From Streptococcus gallolyticus subsp. gallolyticus DSM 16831 (GTDB taxonomy: Bacteria; Bacillota; Bacilli; Lactobacillales; Streptococcaceae), in the NCBI RefSeq assembly GCF_002000985.1, contig NZ_CP018822.1, positions 204,001 to 268,000 of the forward strand: 64,000 nt of DNA, written 5' to 3'. The translations under genes and the position numbers were made by a program. Under the pieces are notes generated by a model. It was not told where the DNA came from and searched no databases. It saw only the letters and a program-made list of their open reading frames with translations. Of this stretch, positions 12,152 through 25,800 are shown piece by piece; position 1 is the first letter of the stretch; each line of letters starts with the position of its first letter.

Positions 12152-13621
12152 ATGAAACTTTTAGATACTTTTGTTGCTAAAGTCATTGCAGTTAGCGACT
12201 ACACAGCAGATGATATGTTTTACTTGCGTAATCGTGTCCTTGCCCTTGTTGGCGAAGAAGGCGTACAGCAAGAAACGAAGCAAACAGAGCTTATTGCCCT
12301 CAAAGATGAACTGGTTGACCTAGCCGTGCAAAATGGCAAGGTTGGTGAATTGGTGGCTGAAAAAGATTGTTTGGGTGCTGAGCTAATGAATTTTATCACG
12401 CCTGTCCCAAGTCAGGTGAACCGTAAATTCTGGGATACTTATGCAAAATCTCCTCAACAAGCTATCGCAGATTTTTACGCCCTCAGCAAACGCAACGATT
12501 ACATTAAAGTTGCTGCAATCGCAAAAAATATTGCCTTTACAACACCATCACAATATGGCGATATTCAAATCACAATCAATTTATCAAAACCTGAAAAAGA
12601 CCCCAAAGCTATTGCACAAGCTAAACTGGTCAAAGCTTCCTCATATCCAAAATGCCAACTTTGCATGGAAAATGAAGGTTACCAAGGTAGGATTAACCAC
12701 CCTGCCCGTGCTAACCACCGCATTATCCGTATGAAGTTAGGTGATGAAAAATGGGGCTTCCAGTATTCACCTTATGCTTACTTCAATGAGCACTGCATTA
12801 TTTTAAATACTGAGCATGTGCCAATGGTTATTAGCAAGGATACTTTTGCGCAATTATTGGACATTGTTGATATTTTCCCAGGGTATTTTGCAGGGTCAAA
12901 TTCTGATTTACCGATTGTTGGTGGGTCAATTTTGACACACAATCACTATCAAGGTGGGCATCATGTCTTTCCTATGGAAATAGCAGAGCTAGACCGTGAG
13001 TTTCATTTCAAAGGCTTTTCTGATGTGACAGCTGGTATTGTCAACTGGCCAATGTCTGTTATTCGTTTGCGTAGCGCTGATAAAAATCGTTTGGTTGAAC
13101 TAGCTGAAACCATTCGCTTGGCTTGGCGTGATTATTCTGATGATAGCGTTGATGTTGTCGCCTATACAGGAGACACACCGCACCACACCGTGACACCGAT
13201 TGCTCGTAAACGTCGTGGCTTGTTTGAATTGGACATTGTCCTTCGTGACAATCACACGACTGCTGAATTTCCTGACGGTGTTTATCATCCGCACGCTGAT
13301 GTGCAACACATCAAAAAAGAAAATATCGGTCTGATTGAGGTTATGGGCTTAGCTATTTTACCTCCGCGTCTGAAAGATGAACTGTCAGAAGTTGAAAAAT
13401 ATCTTTTGAACCAGTATAATGAAATCGCTGACTATCACAAAGATTGGGCAGATAATATTAAAAAACGTACGGATATTACGGCTAAATCAGTGCATAATAT
13501 TGTACAAGAGGAAGTCGGAAAAGTTTTTGTTCGTGTTTTAGAAGACGCAGGTGTTTACAAACGTGATGAAAAAGGTCAAGCTGCCTTTATGCGTTTTGTA
13601 GATAGCGTGGGGTTAGAATAG
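12152..13621 (+). CDS. galT: UDP-glucose--hexose-1-phosphate uridylyltransferase (Firmicute type)
   Basis: This 489-aa class 2 GalT exchanges galactose-1-phosphate with UDP-glucose, giving UDP-galactose and glucose-1-phosphate. It is the long Firmicute form rather than the ~350-aa E. coli form. Visible features are the CQLC pair (Cys168/Cys171), the [10 protein letters not shown] active-site region (His263, His265) and the [14 protein letters not shown] segment. It lies between galK and galE with short spacers (19 and 9 bp), so it is part of one operon. Confidence 0.94.
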   Translation: MKLLDTFVAKVIAVSDYTADDMFYLRNRVLALVGEEGVQQETKQTELIALKDELVDLAVQNGKVGELVAEKDCLGAELMNFITPVPSQVNRKFWDTYAKSPQQAIADFYALSKRNDYIKVAAIAKNIAFTTPSQYGDIQITINLSKPEKDPKAIAQAKLVKASSYPKCQLCMENEGYQGRINHPARANHRIIRMKLGDEKWGFQYSPYAYFNEHCIILNTEHVPMVISKDTFAQLLDIVDIFPGYFAGSNSDLPIVGGSILTHNHYQGGHHVFPMEIAELDREFHFKGFSDVTAGIVNWPMSVIRLRSADKNRLVELAETIRLAWRDYSDDSVDVVAYTGDTPHHTVTPIARKRRGLFELDIVLRDNHTTAEFPDGVYHPHADVQHIKKENIGLIEVMGLAILPPRLKDELSEVEKYLLNQYNEIADYHKDWADNIKKRTDITAKSVHNIVQEEVGKVFVRVLEDAGVYKRDEKGQAAFMRFVDSVGLE

Positions 13622-13630
13622 GAGAAATAC

Positions 13631-14629
13631 ATGTCAATTTTAGTGCTTGGTGGGGCTGGTTATATCGGTTCTCACATGGTTGACCGTTTGGTTGAAAAAG
13701 GTGACGAAAAAGTCGTCGTGGTTGACAGTTTGGTGACAGGGCACCGTGCTGCGGTTCACCCTGATGCGACATTTTATCAAGGCGACCTTGCTGACCAAGA
13801 CTTTATGCGTAAAGTCTTTACAGAAAATCCAGATATTGATGCTGTCATTCACTTTGCTGCTTATTCATTGGTTGCTGAATCAATGGAAAAACCTTTAAAA
13901 TACTTTGATAACAATACAGCAGGCATGGTCAAATTACTTGAAGTGATGAATGAATTTGGCGTGAAATACATTGTTTTCTCATCAACAGCAGCAACTTATG
14001 GCATCCCAGATGAAATTCCAATCAAAGAAACAACACCACAACGCCCAATTAATCCGTATGGCGAAAGTAAACTCATGATGGAAACAATCATGAAATGGTC
14101 TGACCAAGCTTACGGTATTAAATTTGTACCGCTTCGCTATTTCAATGTTGCTGGTGCAAAACCAGACGGTTCAATCGGTGAAGACCATGGGCCAGAAACA
14201 CATTTGTTACCAATTATTTTGCAAGTGGCACAAGGTGTACGTGAAAAAATCATGATTTTTGGTAATGATTACAACACGCCAGATGGCACAAATGTCCGTG
14301 ATTATGTTCACCCATTTGACCTAGCAGATGCGCATTTGCTTGCGGTTAAATACCTTCGTGAAGGTAATCCGTCAACGGCATTCAATCTTGGTTCTTCAAC
14401 AGGATTTTCAAATCTTCAAATTCTCGAAGCAGCTCGTAAAGTGACCGGCAAAGAAATTCCAGCTGAACTGGCTGACCGTCGCCCTGGTGACCCAGATACC
14501 TTGATTGCGTCATCTGACAAAGCGCGTGAAGTCCTTGGTTGGAAACCACAATTTGACGACATTGAAAAAATCATTGCCTCAGCATGGGCATGGCACTCAA
14601 GCCACCCAAATGGGTATAATGATAGATAA
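13631..14629 (+). CDS. galE: UDP-glucose 4-epimerase
   Basis: This 332-aa extended short-chain dehydrogenase interconverts UDP-galactose and UDP-glucose. The NAD-binding motif GGAGYIGSH is at the N-terminus and the catalytic YGESK motif gives Tyr143 and Lys147. SSTAATYG provides the Ser/Thr of the triad. It is the last gene of galKTE and is followed by a strong hairpin. Confidence 0.95.
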   Translation: MSILVLGGAGYIGSHMVDRLVEKGDEKVVVVDSLVTGHRAAVHPDATFYQGDLADQDFMRKVFTENPDIDAVIHFAAYSLVAESMEKPLKYFDNNTAGMVKLLEVMNEFGVKYIVFSSTAATYGIPDEIPIKETTPQRPINPYGESKLMMETIMKWSDQAYGIKFVPLRYFNVAGAKPDGSIGEDHGPETHLLPIILQVAQGVREKIMIFGNDYNTPDGTNVRDYVHPFDLADAHLLAVKYLREGNPSTAFNLGSSTGFSNLQILEAARKVTGKEIPAELADRRPGDPDTLIASSDKAREVLGWKPQFDDIEKIIASAWAWHSSHPNGYNDR

Positions 14630-14633
14630 ATAT

Positions 14634-14666
14634 AATAGGACACCAAGTTCAACTTGGTGTCCTATT
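14634..14666. terminator. Terminator-like hairpin after galE
   Basis: A perfect 16-bp stem AATAGGACACCAAGTT with a 1-nt loop lies 4 nt after the galE stop. The U-tract is weak. Confidence 0.7.
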
Positions 14667-14688
14667 CTTGATTATAAAAGGAGATATT

Positions 14689-15558
14689 ATGGAAATTATT
14701 AGGGCTAATGTTTTAACAGATGAGGAATTGTTGGCAGCTAATGTACTTATCAAGGTTGTTCAAGCGTTTGACCAGACACATCGCACACCGTATTTGTCTA
14801 ATCAGCTTAATTTTGATGCGGATATGGCAGCGTTTTTCTTGGGTTATGATGAGGGAAAATTAGTGGCTTTATTAACCGTTTATGCTGATTGTCAAGAAGC
14901 CGAGCTTGCTATTTTGGTTCACCCAAATCATCGTCGAAAGGGGTATGCAAAGGCGCTCTGGCGTGAATTTGATGAGATTAGACGTGATTATCAACTAAGA
15001 CCAATCATCATGACTGAGAAGTGTTTTTTAGACAAAAATCCTGACTTGATCAGACATTTGGGCATGGTGTTAGAACCTGATTTTGAATATTGGTTGACAC
15101 GTGAGCGAGAACCATATCCTTTAGAAGAACGCACGGATTTAACCGTTCTTGAGGCTAGTACAGCACATATTGAAGCTATTGCTGATTTCCAAATGAAGGC
15201 TTTTAAAGAATCGAAAGAACAAGCGCTTCATTATGCCAAAGGGGCTTTGGAAGATGAGAATGGCAAGCTGTATACTGTCATGAGAGGAGATACAGTCTTG
15301 TCCTCTTGTACAGTTGATTTTAGTACGGATTATAACTATTTTTACGGTTTTGCGGTGGTTGAGGATTGCCGCGGTCAAGGAATTGGCACTTATTTTATGA
15401 AAAGGCTGGTGAATCAATTGATTGCTGAAAATGAGAAAGCCTTTCAGATTGCAGTTGAGTCAGCTAACATTGCTGCCAAGAGTCTGTATGAAAAATTAGG
15501 CTTTAAAGAGCAGACTCAAGTGTTTTATGCGAAAAAATTGACAGATTTCACACGTTGA
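14689..15558 (+). CDS. Tandem GNAT-family N-acetyltransferase
   Basis: This 289-aa protein has two GNAT folds. The first acetyl-CoA motif is VHPNHRRKGYAKALW (about residues 84-98) and the second is VVEDCRGQGIGTYFM (about residues 223-237). ANIAAKSLYEKLGFKE near the C-terminus is the typical GNAT end. The substrate cannot be read from the sequence. I chose ATG 14689 (MEIIRANV) because AAAAGGAGA precedes it; an upstream ATG at 14668 lacks a ribosome-binding site. It is probably transcribed from within or just beyond the galE hairpin. Confidence 0.8.
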   Translation: MEIIRANVLTDEELLAANVLIKVVQAFDQTHRTPYLSNQLNFDADMAAFFLGYDEGKLVALLTVYADCQEAELAILVHPNHRRKGYAKALWREFDEIRRDYQLRPIIMTEKCFLDKNPDLIRHLGMVLEPDFEYWLTREREPYPLEERTDLTVLEASTAHIEAIADFQMKAFKESKEQALHYAKGALEDENGKLYTVMRGDTVLSSCTVDFSTDYNYFYGFAVVEDCRGQGIGTYFMKRLVNQLIAENEKAFQIAVESANIAAKSLYEKLGFKEQTQVFYAKKLTDFTR

Positions 15559-15592
15559 ATCCTTGCTTTATTACCATTTTAACGGTCAATTC

Positions 15593-15621
15593 TTGCGTTG
15601 ATAACTTAAATTTGGTATAGT
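15593..15621 (+). promoter_or_regulatory. yajC promoter
   Basis: TTGCGT (15593-15598) and TATAGT (15616-15621) are 17 nt apart with an extended -10 TGG. GGAGGAAA lies before the yajC ATG. Confidence 0.65.
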
Positions 15622-15653
15622 AAATTTTGACCTTATAAATTTGGAGGAAACAT

Positions 15654-16025
15654 ATGGGAACAATTATTATGTTGGTTGTGTTGGTTGGTATGATTTGGTT
15701 CATGCAACGTTCACAAAAGAAACAAGCTCAAGAACGTCAAAATCAGCTTAAAGAATTAGCTAAAGGTGATGAAATTGTAACTATCGGTGGTCTTTACGGA
15801 GTTGTTGACGAAGTAGATGAAGATAACCAAAAAATGGTTTTAGACATTGATGGTGTTTACTTGACATTTGAATTGAGCGCTTTGAAACGTGTTATTAACC
15901 GCGCAGAACAAGAAACTGTTGAACCTGAAACAACTGTTATCGAAGAAGCAACAGAAACAGAAGCAGTTGTTGAAGAAGCTACTGAAGAAGCAAGTACAGA
16001 TACTGCTATTGAAAGCAAAGATTAA
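15654..16025 (+). CDS. yajC: Preprotein translocase subunit YajC
   Basis: This 123-aa protein has one N-terminal membrane span (IIMLVVLVGMIWFMQ) followed by RSQKKQAQERQNQLKELAKGD and the conserved GDEIVTIGGLYGVV motif of YajC, an accessory of the SecDF/SecYEG translocase. The C-terminal ~35 residues are a low-complexity acidic tail rich in Glu, Ala and Thr. It has its own promoter and terminator. Confidence 0.9.
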   Translation: MGTIIMLVVLVGMIWFMQRSQKKQAQERQNQLKELAKGDEIVTIGGLYGVVDEVDEDNQKMVLDIDGVYLTFELSALKRVINRAEQETVEPETTVIEEATETEAVVEEATEEASTDTAIESKD

Positions 16026-16031
16026 TACATG

Positions 16032-16062
16032 AAGTCAGATGTGAAAAACGTCTGGCTTTTTA
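16032..16062 (+). terminator. yajC terminator
   Basis: The stem AAGTCAGATGT/ACGTCTGGCTT is followed by TTTT. Confidence 0.8.
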
Positions 16063-16178
16063 AATGCAATGTTTGGAGAATTTTCCAGCATAATCTGCTT
16101 AAAAGCGTGTAATAAGTGGAGAAAAAATTGCCAATTTATGGTAAAATATTATAACGAGTATGCTTTTAAGGAAATTTT

Positions 16179-16928
16179 ATGTTTAAATTTAGAAAAAAAG
16201 AAAAGGCGATAAGCCTTGAAAAGATTCCAAAACACATCGGAATCATCATGGATGGAAATGGTCGCTGGGCGAAGAAGCGTATGCAACCACGTGTCATGGG
16301 ACACAAAGCAGGAATGGACGCTCTGCAAGACGTCACCATTGCGGCTTCTGAACTTGGTGTTAAAGTTTTGACGGTCTATGCTTTCTCAACTGAAAATTGG
16401 TCTCGTCCCGAAGATGAAGTTAAATTCATTATGAATTTACCAGTCGAATTCTTTGATAAATATGTCCCTGAATTGGACGCAAATAATGTCAAAGTTCAAG
16501 TTATTGGTGAAACAGACCGCCTGCCAAAAGATACTTTTGATGCGATGAAACGTGCTTGCGAGAAAACAAAGCACAATTCTGGTTTGATTTTGAATTTTGC
16601 GCTTAATTATGGTGGACGTTCAGAAATCACAGAAGCAGTAAAAAACATTGCCCAAGAAGTGCTTGAAGCTAAAATCAATCCTGATGACATTACAGAAGAT
16701 GTGATTTCAAACCACTTGATGACAAATCACTTGCCGTATTTATACCGCGACCCTGATTTGATTATTCGAACAAGCGGTGAGCTTCGACTAAGTAATTTTC
16801 TGCCTTGGCAGTCAGCTTATAGTGAATTTTATTTCACACCAGTTTTATGGCCTGATTTCAAAAAAGATGAGCTGATTAAGGCAATTGCTGAATACAATCG
16901 ACGTCATCGTCGTTTTGGTGGAATATAG
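16179..16928 (+). CDS. uppS: Undecaprenyl diphosphate synthase
   Basis: This 249-aa cis-prenyltransferase makes the C55 lipid carrier for cell-wall synthesis from farnesyl diphosphate and isopentenyl diphosphate. The signature GIIMDGNGRWAKKR contains the Mg-binding Asp25. IIRTSGELRLSNFLPWQSAYSEFYF near the C-terminus is the other family signature. It is followed by cdsA after 12 bp, the usual order in streptococci. Confidence 0.96.
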   Translation: MFKFRKKEKAISLEKIPKHIGIIMDGNGRWAKKRMQPRVMGHKAGMDALQDVTIAASELGVKVLTVYAFSTENWSRPEDEVKFIMNLPVEFFDKYVPELDANNVKVQVIGETDRLPKDTFDAMKRACEKTKHNSGLILNFALNYGGRSEITEAVKNIAQEVLEAKINPDDITEDVISNHLMTNHLPYLYRDPDLIIRTSGELRLSNFLPWQSAYSEFYFTPVLWPDFKKDELIKAIAEYNRRHRRFGGI

Positions 16929-16940
16929 AAAGGAAATGTC

Positions 16941-17735
16941 ATGAAACAACGTGTGATTTGGGGGGCGATTGCCTTACTGATTTTACTGCCGTTTCTGTTG
17001 TTAGGAGGCTTATCTTTCCAAGTTTTTGCTGGTCTTTTAGCGATGATTGGTGTGGCAGAAATGTTGCGCATGAAACGTCTAGAATTTTTCTCAATTGAAG
17101 GTGTTTTGGCGATGTTGGGAGCTTTTGTTCTTACTGTGCCTTTGGATAATTATTTTACATCGCTACCGCTGGACTCAAGTTTTTCAGTTTATGGCTTGCT
17201 AGTTTTTCTACTCTTGGCTGGAACTGTTTTAAACAGTGATGATTATTCATTTGACGACGTTTCTTATCCGATTGCGGCTAGTCTTTACGTCGGCATTGGT
17301 TTTCAAAACCTTGTTAATGCTCGTATCAGCGGTTTAGATAAAGTTTTATTTGCTTTGTTTATCGTTTGGGCGACTGACATCGGTGCTTACATGATTGGAC
17401 GTCGTTTTGGACGCCGCAAATTGTTGCCGAAAGTTTCTCCAAATAAAACAATCGAAGGTAGCCTTGGAGGAATTGTCTGTGCTGTTATTGTGGCTTTGAT
17501 TTTCATGCTTGTTGATAAGGCAGTCTATACACCGCATAATCTTTTTGCAATGCTTATTTATGTTGTGTTGTTTAGTATTTTTGGTCAATTCGGTGATTTG
17601 GTTGAGAGTGCTATCAAACGTCACTTTGGCGTGAAAGATTCAGGCAAATTAATCCCTGGTCATGGTGGTATTTTGGACCGCTTTGATTCAATGATTTTTG
17701 TCTTTCCAATTATGCATCTCCTTGGTCTTTTCTAA
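16941..17735 (+). CDS. cdsA: Phosphatidate cytidylyltransferase
   Basis: This 264-aa polytopic membrane enzyme makes CDP-diacylglycerol from phosphatidate and CTP, the branch point of phospholipid synthesis. The C-terminal signature KDSGKLIPGHGGILDRFDS is present, with several hydrophobic spans before it. It is co-transcribed with uppS. A 100-bp gap with a small GACAAG/CTTGTC hairpin precedes eep. Confidence 0.94.
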   Translation: MKQRVIWGAIALLILLPFLLLGGLSFQVFAGLLAMIGVAEMLRMKRLEFFSIEGVLAMLGAFVLTVPLDNYFTSLPLDSSFSVYGLLVFLLLAGTVLNSDDYSFDDVSYPIAASLYVGIGFQNLVNARISGLDKVLFALFIVWATDIGAYMIGRRFGRRKLLPKVSPNKTIEGSLGGIVCAVIVALIFMLVDKAVYTPHNLFAMLIYVVLFSIFGQFGDLVESAIKRHFGVKDSGKLIPGHGGILDRFDSMIFVFPIMHLLGLF

Positions 17736-17835
17736 TTTGATTGTGAGTTAACGCTGACAAGTCACTCTTGTCGCTTAATGGCTAGTGAATGATTATTAGG
17801 ATAATATCAAATTTACTGGTACGGAAAGGAGTAAA

Positions 17836-19098
17836 ATGCTCGGAATTTTAACCTTTATTATCGTTTTTGGAATTTTAGTTATTGTCCATGAATTTGGGCA
17901 CCTTTACTTTGCTAAAAAGTCTGGTATCTTAGTACGAGAATTTTCTATCGGAATGGGCCCGAAAATCTTTTCACATATTGATAAAGAGGGTACCGCTTAT
18001 ACAATTCGTATCCTACCTCTGGGTGGCTATGTACGCATGGCTGGTTGGGGTGATGATACGACGGAAATCAAGACTGGAACACCTGCCAGTTTGACACTAA
18101 ATCAAGACGGTTTGGTGACACGTATTAATTTATCACAAAAGCAGTTGGACAACACCGCTCTTCCGATGAATGTCACAGCTTATGATTTAGAGGATAAGTT
18201 GGAAATCACAGGTCTGGTGCTTGATGAAACGAAAACTTATTCTGTTGACCATGATGCGACTATTGTCGAGGAAGATGGTACAGAAATCCGTATTGCACCG
18301 CTAGATGTACAATATCAAAATGCAACAGTTTGGGGACGTTTAATCACAAACTTTGCTGGTCCGTTGAATAACTTTATTTTGGGAACAATTGTCTTTATCC
18401 TTCTTGTTTTCATGCAAGGTGGTGTTCAAGATACGTCAACGAATGTTATTCAAGTAACTGACGGTGGTGCCATGCAGGCAGCTGGTGTTGAAAGTGGTGA
18501 CCGTGTCTTATCCATCGAAAATTATGACATCTCTAATTGGTCTGATTTGACGGAGGCTGTCACAAAAGCAACTGAAAATATTTCAAGTGGTGATACGATT
18601 TCTGTAACCGTTGAAACCAGCTCAGGAAAGACTGAAACGCTTGATATAACACCGAAAGAAAATAATGGTAGTTATTATATCGGTGTTTCGCCAGAATTGA
18701 AAACAGGTTTCTGGGACAAGGTCACTGGTGGCTTCCAAATGGCTTGGCAAAGCGCGACCGCTATTCTGACAGCTTTGAAAGGCTTGATTTCAAACTTTAG
18801 TTTGGATAAATTAGGTGGTCCTGTTGCCATGTACCAAGCTTCAAGTCAAGCTGCTTCAAATGGATTGACTTCAGTTCTTTACTTATTGGCGCTATTGTCA
18901 ATGAACTTAGGAATTGTGAATTTGATTCCGATTCCAGCCTTGGACGGTGGAAAAATTTTGATGAACCTTATCGAAATTGTTCGTCGTAAACCGCTTAAAC
19001 AAGAAACCGAAACTTATATCACCCTAGTTGGCGTTGTTATCATGCTTGTTTTGATGATTGCTGTCACTTGGAACGATATTATGCGAGTTTTCTTTTAG
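17836..19098 (+). CDS. eep: Site-2 intramembrane metalloprotease (RseP/Eep)
   Basis: This 420-aa M50 protease cleaves transmembrane segments; in streptococci and enterococci the orthologue Eep processes lipoprotein signal peptides and peptide pheromones. The zinc motif HEFGH is at residues 18-22 in the first membrane span. A PDZ domain lies around residues 200-280, and the second active-site motif [10 protein letters not shown] near residue 360 precedes the last spans. The ATG follows GAAAGGAG. Its place between cdsA and proS is the conserved order. Confidence 0.94.
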   Translation: MLGILTFIIVFGILVIVHEFGHLYFAKKSGILVREFSIGMGPKIFSHIDKEGTAYTIRILPLGGYVRMAGWGDDTTEIKTGTPASLTLNQDGLVTRINLSQKQLDNTALPMNVTAYDLEDKLEITGLVLDETKTYSVDHDATIVEEDGTEIRIAPLDVQYQNATVWGRLITNFAGPLNNFILGTIVFILLVFMQGGVQDTSTNVIQVTDGGAMQAAGVESGDRVLSIENYDISNWSDLTEAVTKATENISSGDTISVTVETSSGKTETLDITPKENNGSYYIGVSPELKTGFWDKVTGGFQMAWQSATAILTALKGLISNFSLDKLGGPVAMYQASSQAASNGLTSVLYLLALLSMNLGIVNLIPIPALDGGKILMNLIEIVRRKPLKQETETYITLVGVVIMLVLMIAVTWNDIMRVFF

Positions 19099-19193
19099 AT
19101 ATATCTGATTACGCCTAAATGATGTAGTACAATAATTTATAAATAAAACCTATTTTTTAGAAAGGAATTTATACGGCCTTTTATAAAAAGAAG

Positions 19194-19231
19194 ATAAGTG
19201 AGCTACTTGTTTGATTGAAGAGCTTACTTAT
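19194..19231 (+). other. Hairpin in the proS upstream region
   Basis: ATAAGTGAGCT and AGCTTACTTAT can pair over 11 bp with one G-U pair. It sits 29 nt before the proS ATG. I found no T-box sequence here. Confidence 0.45.
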
Positions 19232-19244
19232 TTTCATGATTTGA

Positions 19245-21116
<1,872 letters not shown>

Positions 21117-21123
21117 TGATAAC

Positions 21124-21156
21124 AAGGTCAGGCAGTCAGTCCTGATCTTTTCTTTT
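21124..21156 (+). terminator. proS terminator
   Basis: AGGTCAGG and CCTGATCT pair (one G-U) and are followed by T-rich sequence. Confidence 0.6.
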
Positions 21157-21292
21157 GTGTCGAAAAAAGATTCCATTTGTGGTAAAATTAAGAGATAACG
21201 TAACTAGAAAAGAAGGCAAAATATGGTAACCAAGAGGTGTATTTTGCTTAGTAGATAAATTTAGTTTTTGGAATTGAGGTAGTTTACGCATT

Positions 21293-24200
21293 ATGTCAGA
21301 ATTATTTAAAAAATTGATGGAGCAAATCGATATGCCGCTTGACATGCGACAATCTTCTGCTTTTTCATCTGCAGATATTCGTGAAGTTAAGGTGCATTCT
21401 GTATCTCGCCTCTGGGAGTTCCATTTTTCATTTGCGGAAATTTTGCCAATTGACATCTATCGTGAATTGTCTTATCGATTGGTGAACACTTTTAAGCAAG
21501 CGGATATCAGAGCGACTTTTGATATTCAGGCAGAAACTGTCGATTTTTCACAACCTTTATTGCAAGCCTACTATGAAGAAGCTTTTGAGCATGCTCCGTG
21601 TGATAGCGCCAGCTTCAAGGCTTCTTTCAGTAAATTGAAGGTCTCTTATGATGGCACAAAATTATTGATTGAAGCGCCAGCATTTGTTAACAATGACCAT
21701 TTTCGCAAAAATCATCTGCCTAATCTAGCTCGTCAATTTGAAGCATTTGGTTTTGGCAAACTTACCATTGACATGGTTTCTGATGAAGCGATGACGCAAG
21801 CTTTACGAGAAGACTTTACGTCAAATCGCGAAGCTATGGTGGAAAAAGCGGTGCAAGAAAATCGTGAGGCGGTTAAATCTCTGGAAGCTTCTATGCCACC
21901 AACTGAAGAAGCACCAAAACCTAAATTTGATTTTAAAGAACGTGCCAAACAGCGCCGTGCAGGTTTTGAAAATGCCGAAATCACACCAATGGTTGAAATC
22001 ACAACAGAAGAAAACCGAATTGTCTTTGAAGGAATGGTTTTTGACGTTGAAAAGAAAACAACTCGTACAGGACGTCACATTATTAATTTTAAAATGACTG
22101 ACTACACATCAAGTTTTGCCATGCAAAAATGGGCAAAAGATGATGATGAGTTGAAAAAATACGATATGATTGCCAAAGGGTCATGGCTTCGAGTTCGTGG
22201 AAATGTTGAAAATAATAATTTCACCCATGCATTGACCATGAATGTGCAAGATGTCAAAGAGATTGTTCATCATGACCGCAAGGATTTAATGCCAGAAGGT
22301 CAAAAACGTGTGGAATTCCATGCCCATACGAATATGTCAACTATGGATGCGTTGCCAACGGTTGAAGAATTAATTGATACAGCAGCGAAATGGGGACACA
22401 AGGCTGTTGCTATTACTGACCACGGCAATGTGCAAAGTTTCCCACACGGTTATCACAGAGCACGTAAAAATGGTATCAAGGCGATTTTTGGTTTAGAAGC
22501 TAATATCGTTGAGGACAAAGTGCCGATTGCCTACAATCCTCAAGATATTGAGTTAAACGAAGCTACCTACGTCGTATTTGACGTGGAAACGACTGGGCTT
22601 TCTGCGGTCAATAATGACTTGATTCAGATTGCGGCTTCAAAAATGTACAAGGGAAATATTGTTGAGCAGTTTGATGAGTTCATCAACCCAGGTCATCATT
22701 TATCAGCTTTTACAACGGAATTGACTGGTATTACGGATAATCATGTTCGCAATGCTAAACCGATTGAAGAAGTCCTTCAAATGTTCCAAGATTTTTGTCA
22801 GGATACTGTGCTAGTTGCCCACAATGCAACCTTTGACGTTGGCTTTATGAATGCCAATTATGAACGTCATGGCATGCCAATCATTACACAACCTGTCATT
22901 GATACCTTGGAATTCGCCCGAAATCTCTATCCAGAATACAAACGTCATGGTTTGGGACCATTGACCAAACGGTTCCAAGTTTCGCTAGAACACCACCATA
23001 TGGCGAACTACGATGCGGAAGCAACGGGGCGCTTGCTCTTTATTTTCTTGAAAGAAGCACGTGAAAACCACAATTTAACCAATATGATGGATTTGAATAC
23101 GAAATTGGTTGCTGAGGATTCTTACAAGAAAGCACGTGTCAAACACGCGACGATTTATGTTCAAAACCAAACAGGTTTGAAAAATATTTTCAAACTCGTC
23201 AGCCTTTCTAATGTCAAATATTTTGAAGGTGTGGCTCGTATTCCGAGAACGGTTCTTGACGCCCACCGTGAAGGGCTCTTGCTAGGAACAGCCTGCTCAG
23301 AGGGCGAAGTTTTTGATGCGGTCTTATCTTCAGGGGTGGATGCTGCGGTTAAAGTAGCGAAATATTATGATTTCATCGAAGTTATGCCACCAGCGCTTTA
23401 CGCTCCGCTATTGGCACAAGGAACAATCAAAGATGAAGAAGGTATCCGACAAGTCATCCGAGATTTGCTTGAGGTTGGACGTCGTCTGAACAAGCCTGTT
23501 TTGGCGACTGGGAATGTCCATTATATCGAGCCTGAAGATGAGATTTACCGTGAAATCATTGTCCGTAGTTTAGGGCAAGGGGCACCGATTAACCGTCCGA
23601 TTGGTCGTGGTGAAAATGCCCAACCTGCTCCGCTACCAAAAGCGCATTTCCGTACAACCAATGAAATGTTAGATGAATTTGCCTTTCTTGGCGAAGATGT
23701 CGCGTATGAAATTGTTGTTAAGAATACCAATGATTTTGCTGACCGTTTCGAGGAAGTTGAGGTTGTTAAGAAAGACTTGTACACACCTTTCCTTGAAAAA
23801 TCAGAAGAACGTGTCGCTGAAATGACCTATCAAAAAGCCTTTGAAATCTATGGTAATCCACTTCCTGATATCGTCGATTTACGTATTGAAAAAGAATTAA
23901 CGTCAATTTTGGGTAATGGATTTGCCGTGATTTACTTGGCTTCGCAGATGTTGGTAATTCGTTCCAACGACCGTGGTTACTTGGTTGGTTCGCGTGGTTC
24001 GGTTGGGTCAAGTTTCGTGGCAACCATGATTGGAATTACCGAAGTTAACCCAATGCCACCGCATTATGTCTGTCCAAATTGTCAGCATTCAGAATTCATC
24101 ACCGATGGTTCTGTTGGTTCTGGTTATGATTTGCCTGACAAGGATTGCCCAGAATGTGGCACACGTTACAAGAAAGATGGACACGATATTCCGTTTGAAA

Positions 24201-25687
24201 CCTTCCTTGGTTTTGATGGAGACAAGGTTCCCGATATCGATTTGAACTTCTCTGGTGATGACCAACCGTCAGCTCACTTGGATGTTCGTGATATTTTTGG
24301 TGAACAATACGCCTTTCGTGCTGGAACCGTAGGTACGGTGGCAGACCGTACTGCTTACGGATTTGTTAAAGGTTACGAACGTGATTATGGCAAATTCTAT
24401 CCAGAAGCAGAAGTGGAACGCTTGGCACAAGGTGCAGCTGGTGTTAAACGTACGACTGGACAACACCCAGGTGGTATCGTTGTTATTCCAAACTACATGG
24501 ATGTGTATGATTTTACCCCTGTTCAATACCCAGCGGACGATTTATCAGCAGAATGGCAAACCACTCACTTTAACTTCCACGATATCGATGAAAACGTCTT
24601 GAAACTTGATATTCTCGGTCATGATGATCCGACCATGATTCGTAAATTGCAGGATTTATCTGGTATCGATCCTAAGGATATTCCTGCTGATGACCCAGAC
24701 GTTATGGCGCTTTTCTCAGGCACAGAAGTGCTTGGTGTCACCCCTGAACAAATCGGAACGCCGACAGGAATGCTTGGTATTCCAGAATTTGGGACAAACT
24801 TTGTTCGTGGTATGGTTGAAGAAACTCACCCAACAACATTTGCCGAATTGCTCCAGTTATCAGGACTTTCTCATGGTACCGACGTTTGGCTAGGAAATGC
24901 TCAAGACTTGATTAAAGAGGGGATTGCCACGCTGAAAACCGTTATCGGTTGTCGTGACGACATCATGGTTTACCTCATGCACGCAGGTTTGGAGCCAAAA
25001 ATGGCTTTTACCATTATGGAACGTGTGCGTAAGGGAATGTGGCTTAAAATCTCTGACGAGGAACGCAATGGATACATTGAAGCTATGCGAGAAAATAATG
25101 TGCCCGACTGGTACATTGAATCCTGTGGTAAAATCAAGTACATGTTCCCCAAAGCCCATGCGGCAGCCTACGTTTTAATGGCGCTTCGTGTAGCTTACTT
25201 TAAAGTACATTATCCGATTTACTACTACTGTGCTTATTTCTCAATCCGTGCTAAGGCCTTTGACATTAAGACAATGAGTGCTGGGCTTGATGCGGTGAAA
25301 GAACGCATGGCTGATATTTCTAATAAGCGTAAGAATAACGAAGCTTCAAATGTTGAAATTGATTTATACACCACACTTGAAATTGTCAATGAAATGCTCG
25401 AACGTGGTTATAAATTTGGTCAACTTGACCTTTACCGTAGTGATGCAACCGAGTTTATCATCGACGGTGATACACTTATTCCACCATTTGTAGCGATGGA
25501 CGGTCTTGGTGAAAACGTTGCTAAGCAAATTGTTAAAGCACGTGAAGAAGGAGAATTCCTCTCAAAAATGGAACTCCGCAAACGTGGTGGCGTTTCAGCC
25601 ACATTAGTTGAAAAAATGGACGAAATGGGAATCCTTGGCAATATGCCAGAAGATAACCAATTAAGTCTGTTTGATGATTTCTTCTAA
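21293..25687 (+). CDS. polC: DNA polymerase III PolC-type alpha subunit
   Basis: This 1464-aa replicative polymerase is of the Gram-positive PolC type. From N to C there is an OB-fold region (about residues 230-330), a PHP domain starting at [11 protein letters not shown] (His343, His345) that is split by the inserted DEDD 3'-5' exonuclease with DVETTG (Asp430), and the polymerase core with [10 protein letters not shown] (Asp981, Asp983). [16 protein letters not shown] is in the core and the C-terminal QLSLFDDFF is a beta-clamp-binding peptide. The Shine-Dalgarno GAGGT is rather far (12 nt) from the ATG. Confidence 0.97.
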   Translation: MSELFKKLMEQIDMPLDMRQSSAFSSADIREVKVHSVSRLWEFHFSFAEILPIDIYRELSYRLVNTFKQADIRATFDIQAETVDFSQPLLQAYYEEAFEHAPCDSASFKASFSKLKVSYDGTKLLIEAPAFVNNDHFRKNHLPNLARQFEAFGFGKLTIDMVSDEAMTQALREDFTSNREAMVEKAVQENREAVKSLEASMPPTEEAPKPKFDFKERAKQRRAGFENAEITPMVEITTEENRIVFEGMVFDVEKKTTRTGRHIINFKMTDYTSSFAMQKWAKDDDELKKYDMIAKGSWLRVRGNVENNNFTHALTMNVQDVKEIVHHDRKDLMPEGQKRVEFHAHTNMSTMDALPTVEELIDTAAKWGHKAVAITDHGNVQSFPHGYHRARKNGIKAIFGLEANIVEDKVPIAYNPQDIELNEATYVVFDVETTGLSAVNNDLIQIAASKMYKGNIVEQFDEFINPGHHLSAFTTELTGITDNHVRNAKPIEEVLQMFQDFCQDTVLVAHNATFDVGFMNANYERHGMPIITQPVIDTLEFARNLYPEYKRHGLGPLTKRFQVSLEHHHMANYDAEATGRLLFIFLKEARENHNLTNMMDLNTKLVAEDSYKKARVKHATIYVQNQTGLKNIFKLVSLSNVKYFEGVARIPRTVLDAHREGLLLGTACSEGEVFDAVLSSGVDAAVKVAKYYDFIEVMPPALYAPLLAQGTIKDEEGIRQVIRDLLEVGRRLNKPVLATGNVHYIEPEDEIYREIIVRSLGQGAPINRPIGRGENAQPAPLPKAHFRTTNEMLDEFAFLGEDVAYEIVVKNTNDFADRFEEVEVVKKDLYTPFLEKSEERVAEMTYQKAFEIYGNPLPDIVDLRIEKELTSILGNGFAVIYLASQMLVIRSNDRGYLVGSRGSVGSSFVATMIGITEVNPMPPHYVCPNCQHSEFITDGSVGSGYDLPDKDCPECGTRYKKDGHDIPFETFLGFDGDKVPDIDLNFSGDDQPSAHLDVRDIFGEQYAFRAGTVGTVADRTAYGFVKGYERDYGKFYPEAEVERLAQGAAGVKRTTGQHPGGIVVIPNYMDVYDFTPVQYPADDLSAEWQTTHFNFHDIDENVLKLDILGHDDPTMIRKLQDLSGIDPKDIPADDPDVMALFSGTEVLGVTPEQIGTPTGMLGIPEFGTNFVRGMVEETHPTTFAELLQLSGLSHGTDVWLGNAQDLIKEGIATLKTVIGCRDDIMVYLMHAGLEPKMAFTIMERVRKGMWLKISDEERNGYIEAMRENNVPDWYIESCGKIKYMFPKAHAAAYVLMALRVAYFKVHYPIYYYCAYFSIRAKAFDIKTMSAGLDAVKERMADISNKRKNNEASNVEIDLYTTLEIVNEMLERGYKFGQLDLYRSDATEFIIDGDTLIPPFVAMDGLGENVAKQIVKAREEGEFLSKMELRKRGGVSATLVEKMDEMGILGNMPEDNQLSLFDDFF

Positions 25688-25710
25688 GATAGAAACTTAA
25701 ACTAGGATAG

Positions 25711-25760
25711 AAACGAACAAATTGCTTTCAGAAAAACTGGCGTGGTTTGTTCGTTTTCTT
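25711..25760 (+). terminator. polC terminator
   Basis: AAACGAACAAA (25711-25721) pairs with TTTGTTCGTTT (25746-25756), followed by T-rich sequence. Confidence 0.8.
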
Positions 25761-25800
25761 ATGATATTTATTTTTAAAGGGAAATTTTTAAGGAGACGAA

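Noticed and set aside
21223..21258. 11-codon ORF before polC as a leader peptide
   Set aside because: Weak ribosome-binding site and no attenuator structure.
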